Source: Pogona vitticeps (Eukaryota; Chordata; Lepidosauria; Squamata; Agamidae). Taken from it: 64,000 bases of DNA. Positions 1 through 53,857 of this stretch are shown here, one piece after another; position 1 is the first letter of the stretch; every line of letters begins with the position of its first letter. The stretch lies in assembly GCF_051106095.1 (NCBI RefSeq), contig NC_135784.1, positions 152,927,428-152,991,427 of the forward strand. Direction: 5' to 3'. Both the position numbers and the translations under genes were made by a program. Under the pieces are notes generated by a model. The model saw only the letters and a program-made list of their open reading frames with translations. It ran no database searches and was not told where the DNA came from.

Positions 1-187
1 ACCTTTTCAGTCTCAAGAAAGATTACTTTGACTTTCTTGGCTGCATCAGGTGTAACTGGTGTCTCTTTCACTGCTGGTTTTCTGTAATAAGTGTTCTGTG
101 CAGAACCTGTTTGTTGTCTCCCAATTCCTGGTCCTTGTTTTGTGCAGACTTAAACTGTGACCCATGTCTTCTTTTTCCACAGCCATT

Positions 188-364
188 ATGATTTCTGCAA
201 AGCAACTAGCTGACTTCGGTTATAAGACATTTTCAAGCACCATGATACTTTTCACAGGGTGTGGCATATGTTTCATCAGCTATCAAGGATTTAAAACCAT
301 CATGTTGGCATCAGAGATTAGGAAGCATCAAGAGCAAAATTCTTCGAATTCACCATCACCCTGA
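188..364 (+). CDS. COX14: COX14, cytochrome c oxidase assembly factor (complete coding exon)
   Basis: The frame encodes 58 residues. It contains KQLADFGYKTFSSTM, which closely matches the N-terminal part of vertebrate COX14 (KQLADIGYKTFSTSM in human, 57 residues). A single hydrophobic segment follows (about residues 17-34), then a charged, Ser/Asn-rich tail. Known role of the family: a small single-pass protein of the inner mitochondrial membrane that stabilises newly made COX1 during complex IV assembly. The start chosen is the ATG at 188, just after a splice acceptor (pyrimidine run and CAG ending at 182). This fits the known structure, in which the whole coding region lies in the last exon behind a non-coding exon. 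An in-frame ATG at 164 lies in the polypyrimidine/intron side and is rejected. The tail is more diverged from human than the head. The gene converges on CERS5, as in mammals. Confidence 0.9.
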   Translation: MISAKQLADFGYKTFSSTMILFTGCGICFISYQGFKTIMLASEIRKHQEQNSSNSPSP

Positions 365-2812
365 TATCTGACAAGATGATGCTTAACTCAAGACCAGTAT
401 GGTGCGGCAGATATTTCTATCAGAAAATGCAGCTCTCAGCTCTTCACTTTCAAGCCATGATGCTTAATATCTAGTTATTAAATTTCCTGATCACAGCCTC
501 CCTTTGTTTCAGTAAACCAATGCCCAGATATATAAAAGAATGTTTTTTTTTCTATGTTGCTATGGTGTTCTCCCCATCTCAGAGAAGGACAAAAGAGAAA
601 CCTTTGGCATGAATGGATGATACAAAGGAGGAAAGGCTTGCCTTTTGCTGATTTCCTGCTGCAGTTTGAAGGCAACCAAATGCATGTCTGTCTCAATAAT
701 GTGTACATTTATGTAGAAGTAACCTGTGTTCTTCCATGTATCTTGGACAGATGTGTCCATTTTCCTATTTTGACATCTTTAAAAGCAAGTTTGCATTGAT
801 AGCTGAAACTCTGTTCCACACATCTTTCACAAAATAATCATACTATTTGTCATACAAATATTTGCAGAGACCTCAACAGATGGGAAACCTTGCCATCTAA
901 GCATTCAGCCTGGAGGCAGGCGGTGTAGCAGGGCGTTTCCCATTTTGAAGAGACCCTTGTCCAGCAGGCCGAGGCAAAGAGGCAGTCCCCAAACCAACAA
1001 AATCAGGGAGCTGGACAGGGGACAGATTGTATTTGCCTTCAGTGTGGAAGGGATTGTCACTCTCAGCCACATTAGATGCTGTTCCAAGTCCTCTATTCAG
1101 AGCACGCTACCATAGTTTCTTGAGACTGAAGGATGCCTAATCTAAATTTGCAGAGAAGGATCAAAGGAGGATTTACTCTTTCATTTCTAAATAATATTTT
1201 TTTCAAAACACTGGGGAGAGGGAAGCTGAGGCAAAACAAATGTTTTGACTAGGGTGGAAATGGCTTCATGATACCGTGCTGCATAGAAAGTGTACTGACA
1301 AATTAAAATTATTTGACAGGAAATTGAAATGTTATATCTTGGTTTTAAAATTGTTTCAGGGAGAGATAAGCAGGCGCTGCTATTTACAGACAAGGAGATC
1401 TGGAGGTGAAGAGTTCCTCTGTGACCCAAATCAACTGTTTTTAAAGAATTGTTCCAAAGCTTTTGGCAGGCCCTCCATTAGATGATAATAGTTATAGCCA
1501 TTTACTTTTTGTCTTAAAATATTATGTTCTTCATTTCTGGAAATTCTAAGCCAAGAGGATGGAACTAACCTGAAGTGTAAGCTGGCTCCCCTTCCTTGTG
1601 CTAATGCAATCCCAACTTCCTTACTGTTCCAGAAAACATTGGCTTTTAGCCTATACAACAGTGCAACATTACAAGCAACATGTACCTAACTATTAAAGTA
1701 ACATGAGCACTGAAGTAGAAGTTTGGACATCCCAGTGTTACGACTCTAAATGTTATAGCTGTGCTGTTTTGCCAGAAAGCAAATTGGAACTGAAACACTC
1801 TGAAGGACAAACCAGAAGTTAGGATAAATTCACAGCAACTTGATGTCTAAGAAAATCTGTCTCTTGCCACAATGTGAACAGTTCCTCCAATCTGAAGTTC
1901 ATGATGGACAGGCATGCAATGTTGTAACAGGAGGCATATTTGCTACAGATAAGCTGCTGATATTAGAGACAAGGTAGGAACTGAATGCATTGCAATGATG
2001 GTCTAAATATAATGGTTAGTCCATTACTTAAGATGTGATTAAGTGTCTATTCAAGATAGAAGCCGCTGGCCAGATTCTGGCCCATCCCATTAACACTTAA
2101 GTTTGGCACAAAAGGTTGTTGGCAGGTATTATTAATTTACTACCTTACTTGCAAAGATTCACCACAGACTATAAACTATGAAAAAGCACTGAAAATTCAC
2201 TCTCCACTGTGTATTACCTACAAGTGTAAAACTTGCTATACAAACTTTTTTGATGCATAAGCATCACAAAAGCTAGCTCAAAGCGAGGAGATAATTTCAT
2301 TCCCTGTGTGTAGGAGATGAGACTTAAATTGTAATGACATCAGCAGTGGCCCTCTAGGGGATGTTCAGACTTCAGTTTTCATCATCATGAGCATGCATAC
2401 TGTAGCTGCTGATCAACAAAGTCAGACATGTATTTTGAATGTCCAAGTTGAGGTTTAAGAGTGTTTAGAATTTCTACTCAACTAGATTCTGACCCAAAAC
2501 AATTTGACAGCACTGTTAAAATACTAAAAAGCATAATTAACATCTTTGGACTCTTATTTTTTGTTTTTATAGATTAATAATAGGCAATTGAGTATTGACC
2601 AGAGCTTGCATAAATGTGCTTTGGCTATAAGAGACATGGAATGTTTTAAAGGACAACTCGCATAATAGTAGATCCAGATGTGCTGCTTAGGAGTGAATGG
2701 AAACTGACATGAAAATTTGGAGTTAGCAATAGTGCCTACTGAGTCAACTGCATAAATATGCGATTTGTTCTGCACAGTTCAGATTACCAGTTTGCCCTTT
2801 AATAAACCTGTA
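365..2812. other. COX14 3' flank, no clear gene
   Basis: The 3' untranslated region of COX14 must begin here, but its end is not clear. The first good AATAAA seen on the plus strand is at about 2801, immediately before a transposon. No long conserved frame, RNA gene or recognisable repeat was seen in between. Confidence 0.4.
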
Positions 2813-5181
2813 CAGTGGTGCCTTGATTTATGACCATAATCCGTTCCAGAAGATGGATGTAAATTGAAGCACGATTTCCCATTGAAATGCATGGGAACGT
2901 GATTAATCCATTCCAACATTTTTTTAAAATACCAAAAATATAAAGCACACAGAAAGCCCCATCAGAAGGTGCTGGGGCTGAAAAAAAACCCACGAAAATA
3001 AACATCACAGCAAGTCCCACGTTGGGACTAAAAAAAAAAATCACCAAAAAACAACAGCACAGGAACATAATCTCCCCCAGCCAAAAGCCACCCAGAACAG
3101 TTTTTAAAAAGCAGCACTTTACCTTACAAGTCTGAAGCCACCTCCGATGGCACTCACTCCCCAGTGAAGCCGGCCATGGCAGAGGGTGAGACGGGCAAGC
3201 AGCTGGAGTGCCCTGGTCAGCCTCCTGGGGCTGGGATGCCGCCGTGGCCGCAACTCTGGGCAACAAGGGGACTGGACCTAATTCTCCACACAGGGAGGTG
3301 AAGGCTCCGAGTGAGCCCGGCCACGTGGCTTTCTTTTGGTGCCACCTCCAGCTCCGGTGGAAGCTCAGCTCAGAAGAGCTCCAACAGCAAGGGCTGCCAG
3401 CCACCCATCCAAGGGACCGCCCCGTGTAAAAAGAGCTGCACAGAAGGAAGCCTTTTTCCAGGGGGGAACCTCTTCACCCCAGACACCCTGTGGAGCCAGA
3501 GACCTAGGTTAAGAAGTCCTGGTAGGAGTGCCGTCTCTCCCCAAGGGGATGCAGACCACCTTCTACCCCATCTAGAATGATGCACCGAGTAGACACTTGG
3601 AATTTAGAGACCGGTATGAGGGGGTTAACCGTCTCTACCCAGACCGAACTGGAGGTGGTGGGAAAACAAGAAAGGGGGCGGTCTCTGGTGGAGGCGGGAG
3701 CAGGGGATATAAATATGGACCGGGACAATATACCGGGAGGTTGGGAGACAATATGGTTGCAAGATCCTTGGACTGGATGCTGGGAACAAGTCAAAGTGGC
3801 CAAACAGGAGGCTGAAAATAGAAGAAGAAAGGGACTGCCCCAGCGCCCATCCTATTGGGGTGAGTTGGAGACGCGTGGGTGGCGGTGTTGACTATGTGAG
3901 GAGAAAGAAGCTGCAGAAAGGGAGAAGGAAGCTCGCCGAGCATGGCATATGGAGGAGCTGAGGAAGGTGATGTGTTTACCTGGACCGTGGGATGCCCAAC
4001 TGGGAGAGGGATCCCCGCTGTGGGGATGGACAGGAGACGAGGAAATCATCCCATTATTGATAATTGAGGGAAATGAAGATGGAACCCAAGAGCCTGAGCA
4101 GGTCTTGGCGGGACCATGGGAATCTAAATCTTTGAACCCCTTCGAAAGCGCCATGTGGTTGGCCTTGCGAGAGCTGTTAATCTCACAAGAGAAGTTCATG
4201 ACGAAACCTGTTGATGTTTCTGTTCCGTTACCAGAGTTAATAGAGACAATTCTTTTGATTCCAAAATGACTCATGGTTTATTTGGAGACAGGGAGGCCCC
4301 GTGATCCAAACCCTCACACACCCACTTTGGGTGTGGAAGGTGGCAGCGTGCATCTTTGCACGGCATGGTTTTGACTGGCTCTCAAAGGCGCCAGAAATCG
4401 AGCTTTGAGGGACTGCACAGTCCTGCCACGTGCAACCAGAGCGCAGTCTCCACTGCGCTAGGCAACAGCTCCGTCCTCCTGCCTTCCCTCGCTGGCCTCC
4501 GGCTGACGGGAAAGGGGGAAGTGCTTCAATGGTGCACCGTTGGCAAAGGCAGGAAGTGCCCACCGCCAGAGGGGGAAGAGACGTTACCCCGCCGCACTTG
4601 CTCTTATTGCTCCCACACACGCACATGCCTCTTTTGGCTTGCCTTGAGTTGGGACTTGGAGACTTTGCAGCTCCGGTCCAGGTCAAGGACGGTGAAGGCG
4701 TGCCAGATCGGTGTCAGCATCTCTTCCTTCAGGCTTCCCATGGCCACATGGCTTTCCTTCGGCACCGCCTCCTGCTCCAGCACTGGCTCTGCCAAAGGAA
4801 GCCATGCAGCCGGGTGAGCGCTGCTGCTGCCCAATGGGCTCCTCCAGAATACCTGCAGCCACTCTCCTCCACCCTTCAGCCCCACTGAGGTCAGTATGGA
4901 GAGCCCTTGGAAGCCCCTACTCCCCGTGCCCCGGGGAGCGCTAGAGGATTCCTGCTCTAACCGTTGGGTTAGAGCAAGAGTAACAGAAAGAGCTACTGTA
5001 CAAAGAAGCAGCTTCTTCGCCACCAACGGTTAGCAATTTGAATTTCCCAGCTTTTTTCCCCTGCCTCTTTTGTTCGTAAGTGGAAGCTCCGGCCACAAGT
5101 TGAAGCAAAATTTGGTGGCTGGAGCTGGTCGTAAGTTGAAATGGTCATAAGTAGGGATGTATGTAAGTCGAGGCACCACTG
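2813..5181. mobile_element. Tigger-like DNA transposon derivative, TA target duplication
   Basis: The left end reads CAGTGGTGCCTTGATTTATG and the right end is its inverted match (CGAGGCACCACTG). Both are flanked by TA, as in the pogo/Tigger branch of Tc1/mariner elements. Subterminal sequence also matches the partial element at 61200-61780, so the two belong to one family. No transposase domain could be recognised inside. The interior is unusual: it is GC-rich and holds a coding-like stretch (about 3577-4269) reported separately. Several open frames on both strands overlap here and are most likely by-products of base composition. Confidence 0.75.
3577..4269 (+). other. Unassigned coding-like segment inside the Tigger-like element
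   Basis: Two neighbouring plus-strand open stretches (3577-3891 and 3949-4269) have protein-like composition: charged runs rich in Glu, Arg and Trp, and phrases such as EEIIPLLIIEGNEDG and ELIETILLIPK. Their base composition differs from the surrounding element. The family is not recognised. A captured fragment of an old retrovirus-like gag is one possibility, inferred only from composition. If so it is a broken fossil. Confidence 0.3.
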
Positions 5182-5186
5182 TATTA

Positions 5187-5868
5187 CCGTATTTTTCAGT
5201 TTATAAGATGACCAAATGTATAAGATGTCCCCCTTTTTCTAACCCCAAATTAGAAAATTTGATCCCTGCTTTTCCCTTTCTTTTGCTAAGCCACAGAGCT
5301 TAGCAAAAGGAAGGGAAAAGCAGGGATCAAAAGGCTCCCCTTGACCACCACTTTTCTCTTCCATTTTGCTAAGCCCTGTGGCTTTGCAAATGGCAGGGAA
5401 AGGCGCCAGTCACTTTGACAGCCGCTTTTCCCTGCCTTTTGTGAAGCACTGCTTCTCCCTTTTTGCTAAGCCCTGCGGCTTTGCGAAAGATAGGGAAAGG
5501 CAGCAGTCACTTTGACAGCCGCTTTTCCCTGCCTTTTGCGGAGCCATGGAGCTCAGCAAAAGGAAGGGAAAGGGGGCGGTCAAAACGGCTCCAGCGGTGG
5601 AAGCAGCAGCAGGAGGCAGAGACGGGCAAAGAAGCAGCCTGGCTTGGCCGCCTCTGGCTGCTGCCACCATCGCCCAGTCACAAGGAGACGATCGCTGGAG
5701 GGGGTGATTGGGTGGCGGCAGTCAATGGGCAGCAGCCAGAGACAGCCGAGACGGGCTGCTGCTTTGCCTCAGTCTCCACCTCCTGCTGCTGCCTTCCATG
5801 TATAAAATGACCCTTAATTTTTCCTCTAATTATTTTAGGAAAAAAATTTTATACACAGAAAAATACAG
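5187..5868. mobile_element. MITE with CCGTATTTTTC-type inverted ends
   Basis: The left end (CCGTATTTTTCAGTTTATAAG) and right end (rev. comp. CTGTATTTTTCTGTGTATAA) form an imperfect terminal inverted repeat flanked by TA. The interior consists of repeated and inverted GC-rich units built on a TTTGCTAAGCC / TTTTCCCTGCC theme. A related element with the same type of ends lies at 51040-51520. No transposase frame is seen. The family is not named with certainty, but the TA duplication suggests Tc1/mariner. Confidence 0.6.
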
Positions 5869-6869
5869 TAGTTTGCAACAAGAAGCAGTTAGCAATCCTT
5901 AACTGCAGCACGCAGATGACCATCAGTAAAGCAAAATACAAAGATGCTATTTTTCACACCGTTTTTTAATCACAGAGTAAACAATAGTATAAAATGATAA
6001 TAACTCAGGGAATTTTCAAAGTCCTGGGTATGACAACACTTTGCTGCCTTCCAGCTCCCCTGAAGTACCTTTGAGTAAAAAGGGGGTGGGTGGGAGGACA
6101 GAGTCCATATGTGGCAGCCTCTCCATCCCAGTGGTATATCACAAGTGACTGAAGAAGGTGCGGCACACTTCTGTTCTGAAAAAACATGGGCACATTTGTA
6201 AGATGCTCCATAGGAAAATCAGCAAGACAACGGATCACCCATTTCTATAATCCCATGACACAAATGCATCCATTTCTTTATGGGATGTGCCTTCGGAGTC
6301 ATAGAATGTGCAGGAAAAGCAGGTGATCTTAGAAAATCATGATGAAAACTTTGGAGATGCTATCCAACTCAAAAGAAAAAAAAAGAGGTAAAGAATGCCA
6401 GCTTTCTCTTCTCCACTGATCCAAACAAGCAGACGTAAAACTTTATCATTGGGGTGCCATGCACTCACTAATAAGCAAATCCTGTTTCCCATTGCCAGAG
6501 TCAAAAGCTTGTGTTTTCTAACTATGGGACAGACTAGGCTCCATAGAATACTAAATTGGCCCTTCCAAGATGATGGGGTAATCTCACATCAAAAACAGAC
6601 CACAGGGTCAATAAACCGGGAATATGATTCAGCAGTAGTAGACAGCCCTTCTGAAAATCAACAGACCCAACCTAAATACATCCTTTCTCAGTTTGAGCCT
6701 ATCCTAACACAAACAAGCTCTTCACTCTCTCACCTTTCACAAACAAACATGAGACACGTAATACAGGATTCTTACGGTCTTTAAGAAGTGAAACAGGAAA
6801 TAGCTGGTGTACTAGCAAATCACCTCGATCCTTTCTGTGCAAAACTGCCTGCACTGAGCCCATTTCAAA

Positions 6870-6875
6870 TTTATT
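6870..6875 (-). promoter_or_regulatory. Candidate CERS5 polyadenylation signal
   Basis: An AATAAA hexamer on the minus strand lies about 120 bases downstream of the CERS5 stop codon. It is the first canonical hexamer after the stop. A more distal site in the 5.9-6.9 kb region cannot be excluded. Confidence 0.35.
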
Positions 6876-6995
6876 GAAAGATTTGTGGCTGAAGTGGCAG
6901 TTTGATTAAAGACTTCTTCGGAATGTGGAGCACAACATATTTAGAGATTTTTGACAAATGTCTGTATTTTCTGGAGGCCTCTCTGTTTCATCTTC

Positions 6996-49920
<42,925 letters not shown>

Positions 49921-50834
49921 CTGGAAAACCAATCCCAAAGAAATAATGTATGCACACAGTGGTCATAAAGTGAAAGCCTAGTATATCTGTAACATACACA
50001 GCAACCTCAATTAAATTTCTAATGCAATACTAACAGTCACATGCATAAGCATTCATCCATATAAAGAGTCTAATTAGATTCCGCTGGGCCAAGTCACAAA
50101 AAGAGCCTAAAGACTTGAAACGTGGTGTTTTATCATCTACTTCAACAGATCTAAAATTATTCCAAATTCCAAACTGGCAAGATAAAAATTGGTAGAGGTA
50201 TGCAGTAAAAAAGTGCTCAAAATCAAACCCCCCCCCTCTTAACAACCTATTTTCAAAAAGGACACTAATAGTTTTTCTTCAAACTTTGATGCAAATTGCA
50301 GATTTACTTTACTCAAACTTGTCAAGAAAGGCAGTATCTTATTGGTTTGGTGATGTCCTTGACAGTGTATCAAAAGCAATTTAGATTTCCAGCCCCACTA
50401 AATCCTGAGGTGGCAACTGCTAATGTTATTTCAGTTTTGTTCTGAAGCTATAATGTTGTTACTACTCTAACGTTTTCAGAGGGAATGTATGTATGTCAGT
50501 AAAGGAATCCAGAGGATCTATGGGCAAAGCCTCTTCCTTCACTTAGAAAATAGACTACACATTACAACATGGATTTGATTCTAGTATGGGTGCCCACCCC
50601 AACAGAATCTCTCTTTTTTTCCAGTGATTTTCAGAGATAGCAGGAGATTTTAGAAAGGAAAGAGACTACAAAGAAATTTAAGGTTTAAGTAAGAGAAGTT
50701 AGGAAGAGAATATGAAGATCAGGAAGGAAGTGAACAAAGTACCCTGAAATTGTACTCAGAAGGAAGATTTTCTCAATAGAGTTGGATAGTCTATTCATGT
50801 ACCAGTTACTGACTTCTTTGTGCTTTATTTAGTA

Positions 50835-50836
<2 letters not shown>

Positions 50837-50872
<36 letters not shown>

Positions 50873-50887
50873 CACGCGTGTGTGTGT
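50837..50887. repeat. (GT)n microsatellite
   Basis: A GT run with a few GC and AC interruptions at its right end. Confidence 0.95.
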
Positions 50888-51039
50888 ACACATTCGTATG
50901 CATATTTTTTTTCCTTCTCTGCAATAATGAATTTTCTTTCCAAAATTCAAGTAAATTCAGTGGCCAGAAAACTATCTGTGTAAGATCAGAATTAAGGCTC
51001 TCTCATGTTTGCTCAAACGCCACAAATATACAATGTGTA

Positions 51040-51520
51040 CCGTATTTGCCGGCATACAAGACGACTTTTTGGGCCCAAAAAGATGCCTCCAAGTGGGGGG
51101 GGGTGTCTTGTACGCCAGGTGCACTTCATTTGGGCTTGCTCGCCCGACATCCGCCCGTTTCCCTTTTCCTCCTCTTCCTCCTCCTCCTCCTGCCGCCTCC
51201 CCAGCCTCTTGCCCTCTTCCTTGCCCTCGGCCAGAGCCCGCCGCCCCATGCATGCTGAGCCAGCGGCGAGCTCGCTCGCCTGCCACCCACCGTTTCCCCT
51301 CTCCTTCTTCCTCCTCCTCCTCCTGCTGCCCCCCTCAGCCTCTTGCCCTCTTCTCTGCCCTCCCGCTGCTGAGCCAGCGTGCTCACTCACCCGCCACCCC
51401 CCGTTTCCCCTCTTCCTCCTCCTCCTCCTCCTCCTCCTCCTGCCTCTGCCCGCCCAGGCTCTTCCTGTTGGGGGGGGGTCATCTTATACGGCCGGTCGCC
51501 TTGTAGACCGGCAAATACGG
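51040..51520. mobile_element. MITE with CCGTATTTGCCGGC ends
   Basis: The left end CCGTATTTGCCGGCATACAA and the inverted right end CCGTATTTGCCGGTCTACAA are flanked by TA. It is of the same type as 5187-5868. The interior is filled with CTCCTCCTCC-rich and GC-rich duplicated units containing TCGCCCGACATCCGCCCGTT-like wording. Open frames across it are due to the low-complexity composition. Confidence 0.8.
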
Positions 51521-52189
51521 TAAATTAATTGGTCAAATAGCCAGACATTATTCACCAGAACAAAGACGACAGTATAATAAATCTCTCACAATCTGTAAAA
51601 TAACAAAAATGGACCATGTACTGTACTTGTATGACACGTGCACTTATAATTAAACGATGATGAGAATAGTAAGATGGAAGTTAAAATGTATGCCTTGATG
51701 TGCTCCATTGTTTGTAATATGCACTGTTGCAAATCAGTTGCATCAATAATAAGGAAAGAGACCAAGGTTCTCATGTTGGCTTCATATCAGGCTAAGCATT
51801 TCTTAAACCTTTTAATAATTTTTTCAAAGTTGATCAAATCATTGCGAAGATGGGTGATCCGCAGGTTGATGAGCTTCTATAGCAGCTAAACATACCTTCA
51901 AGAAACAACCCATTTGCTTCAGGTTATGAAGAACTCTAAGAATAGTGTATAATGAAGCTGGGTTGCTACTTTACTAAATAGAAGATATATATTCCATGAA
52001 CTTGTTCCATTTATAGGCCAATAATATTTTAGTACAGTGGTGCCTCGTATAATGAGTGCACCGTTTAACGACGAATCCGCATATCGATGTGGATCTTGCG
52101 ATCGCAAAAGCGATCGCATACCGATGGCCCCTATGGGGAAAAATCGCTTTGCGATTTTTCCCCATAGGCACCATTTCCCCCCAGCTGGG

Positions 52190-52860
52190 CGGTGCTTGCC
52201 TCCGAGCGCCAGTGGTGGACGCTTCCCTGGAGGTTACTCTGAAGGCAGCACCACCCATCTGGGCGGTGCTGCCTTCAAAGCAACCTCCAGGGAAGCGTCC
52301 ACCGCCGGCGCTCGGTAGGGCTTGCCTCCGAGCCCCAGGGTGGACGCTGAGGTTGCTCTGAAGGCAGCGCCGCCCATCCGGGCGGTGCTGCCTTCAAAGC
52401 AACCTCCAGGGAAGCGTCTACCGCCGGCGCTCGGTAGGGCTTGCCTCCGAGCCCCGGGGTGGACGCTGAGGTTGCTCTGAAGGCAGCACTGCCCATCTGG
52501 GCGGTGCTGCCTTCAAAGCAACCTCCAGGGAAGCGTCCACCGCCGGTGCTCGGAGGCAAGCCCCGCAGCTAGGCGGGGCTTGCTTCCAAGTGCCGCCGGT
52601 GGAGGCTGAGGTTGCTCTGAAGGCAGCGCAGCCCAGCTGGGAGGCGCAGCCTTCAGAGCAACCTCCGGGAAAGCGTCCACCGCCGGTGCTCGGAGGCAAG
52701 CCCTGCCCAGCTGGGGGGAGAAGGCGGCGAAGGTTCAGGGCGCCCACGGTGGAGACTTCACCGGAGGTTGCTCTGACTTCAGAGCAACCTCCAGGGAAGC
52801 GTCCACCACGGGGGCTCTGAACCTTCTCCCCCCAGCTGAGCGGCGCAACCTGCGGGGAGG
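52190..52860. repeat. Array of alternating inverted repeats
   Basis: Units with GGCTTGCCTCCGAGC, GGACGCTTCCCTGGAGGTT and CTGAAGGCAGC are repeated and mirrored several times, meeting at centres like CCCATCTGGGCGGTGCTG. Neighbouring arms of about 60-70 bases are close to perfect complements, so each pair could form a strong hairpin. The block is very GC-rich. Confidence 0.85.
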
Positions 52861-53071
52861 CGTCCACAGCCGAAGCAAGTGCCGCCCAGCTGGGGGAAAA
52901 TCGCCGCCCGCAGCATTTTCGCGCCTCGCTTATCGAGGCGGCAAAAATGGCGGCCAGATCGGGATTCTTCGCTTACCGGTGAGTTTTCCCCCAATAGGAA
53001 CGCATTAAACAGAGTTTAATGCGTTCCTATGGGTTTTCCCCTCCCGCATAGCGAAGAATCCGGATAGCGAC

Positions 53072-53583
53072 TGTGACAAACCCAGACCTACTGGGATATG
53101 CCACACGTTAACTAAGCTGCCACCAACCATTCCCTGTAAGAAGTCACACAGACCAGGGATGCATTTTTAACCAATAAAAGAATAAGGTTTATTTAAAACA
53201 ACACACAGGGAAAATAAAATGATCAGGTGAATAAGATATAGTAACGTGGCTTAGTCTCATTCATACATGCATACAGTTTGGTTCACACAGAACCCTTAAC
53301 TTGAAGCACAGACCCTGAACCTATCAGTTCTGGCTAACCATACAGACACCTGAACCTATCAGGTTGGTACTGACACACAGTAGTACCCTGTCTGACACAC
53401 AGACTCCCACACCAGCTTCTTCTTCCCAGCTGCTGCTTCTTCACATCCCAGCGTCTCCTCACACGCTTCACATATATATACAGTACAGCCTCTCCTCCTG
53501 ATGTCCCGCCTTCCACTCCCCATAGGATGGAACTTTCCCTCCAAACCCATGACAGACAGGTAACATCAGTGCTGTATGTAACA
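53072..53583 (-). repeat. 3' LTR of the Gmr1-like element
   Basis: The left LTR on the plus strand is the 3' LTR in the element's own orientation. On its own strand it contains a TATATATA stretch and an AATAAA further on, plausible promoter and polyadenylation signals. It is almost identical to the partner at 58767-59278. Confidence 0.95.
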
Positions 53584-53857
53584 CCTCCCCTCTTTATAAG
53601 TTGTTTTGTAGGGGGAAAGCTAAGGTGCTTTTCACCAAAAAAACAACCTGGATAAAACACACAACAACAGTTATACATACAATATCATACTTACTTATAC
53701 TTACACTCTAAGTTAACCATATCAATTAGGCATTTAAACATTTACCATATACATTACATCAATTTACCTTTATTCATACAAACCAAGTTCAAAAAACAGG
53801 TACATTTAACTTTTTGTCATCAATATATATACATAGTCCATGTTTCTTTCGCCGTCT

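Noticed and set aside
164-187. COX14 start at the upstream in-frame ATG
   Set aside because: It precedes the splice acceptor and would add eight residues not found in the family.
2799-3404. 201-residue minus-strand frame as a gene
   Set aside because: It starts in the end of a Tigger-like element, has no domain and looks like a compositional by-product.
52170-52870. GC-rich block upstream of exon 2 as CERS5 exon 1
   Set aside because: It is an inverted-repeat array inside a MITE, with no match to the expected first 65 residues and no suitable donor.
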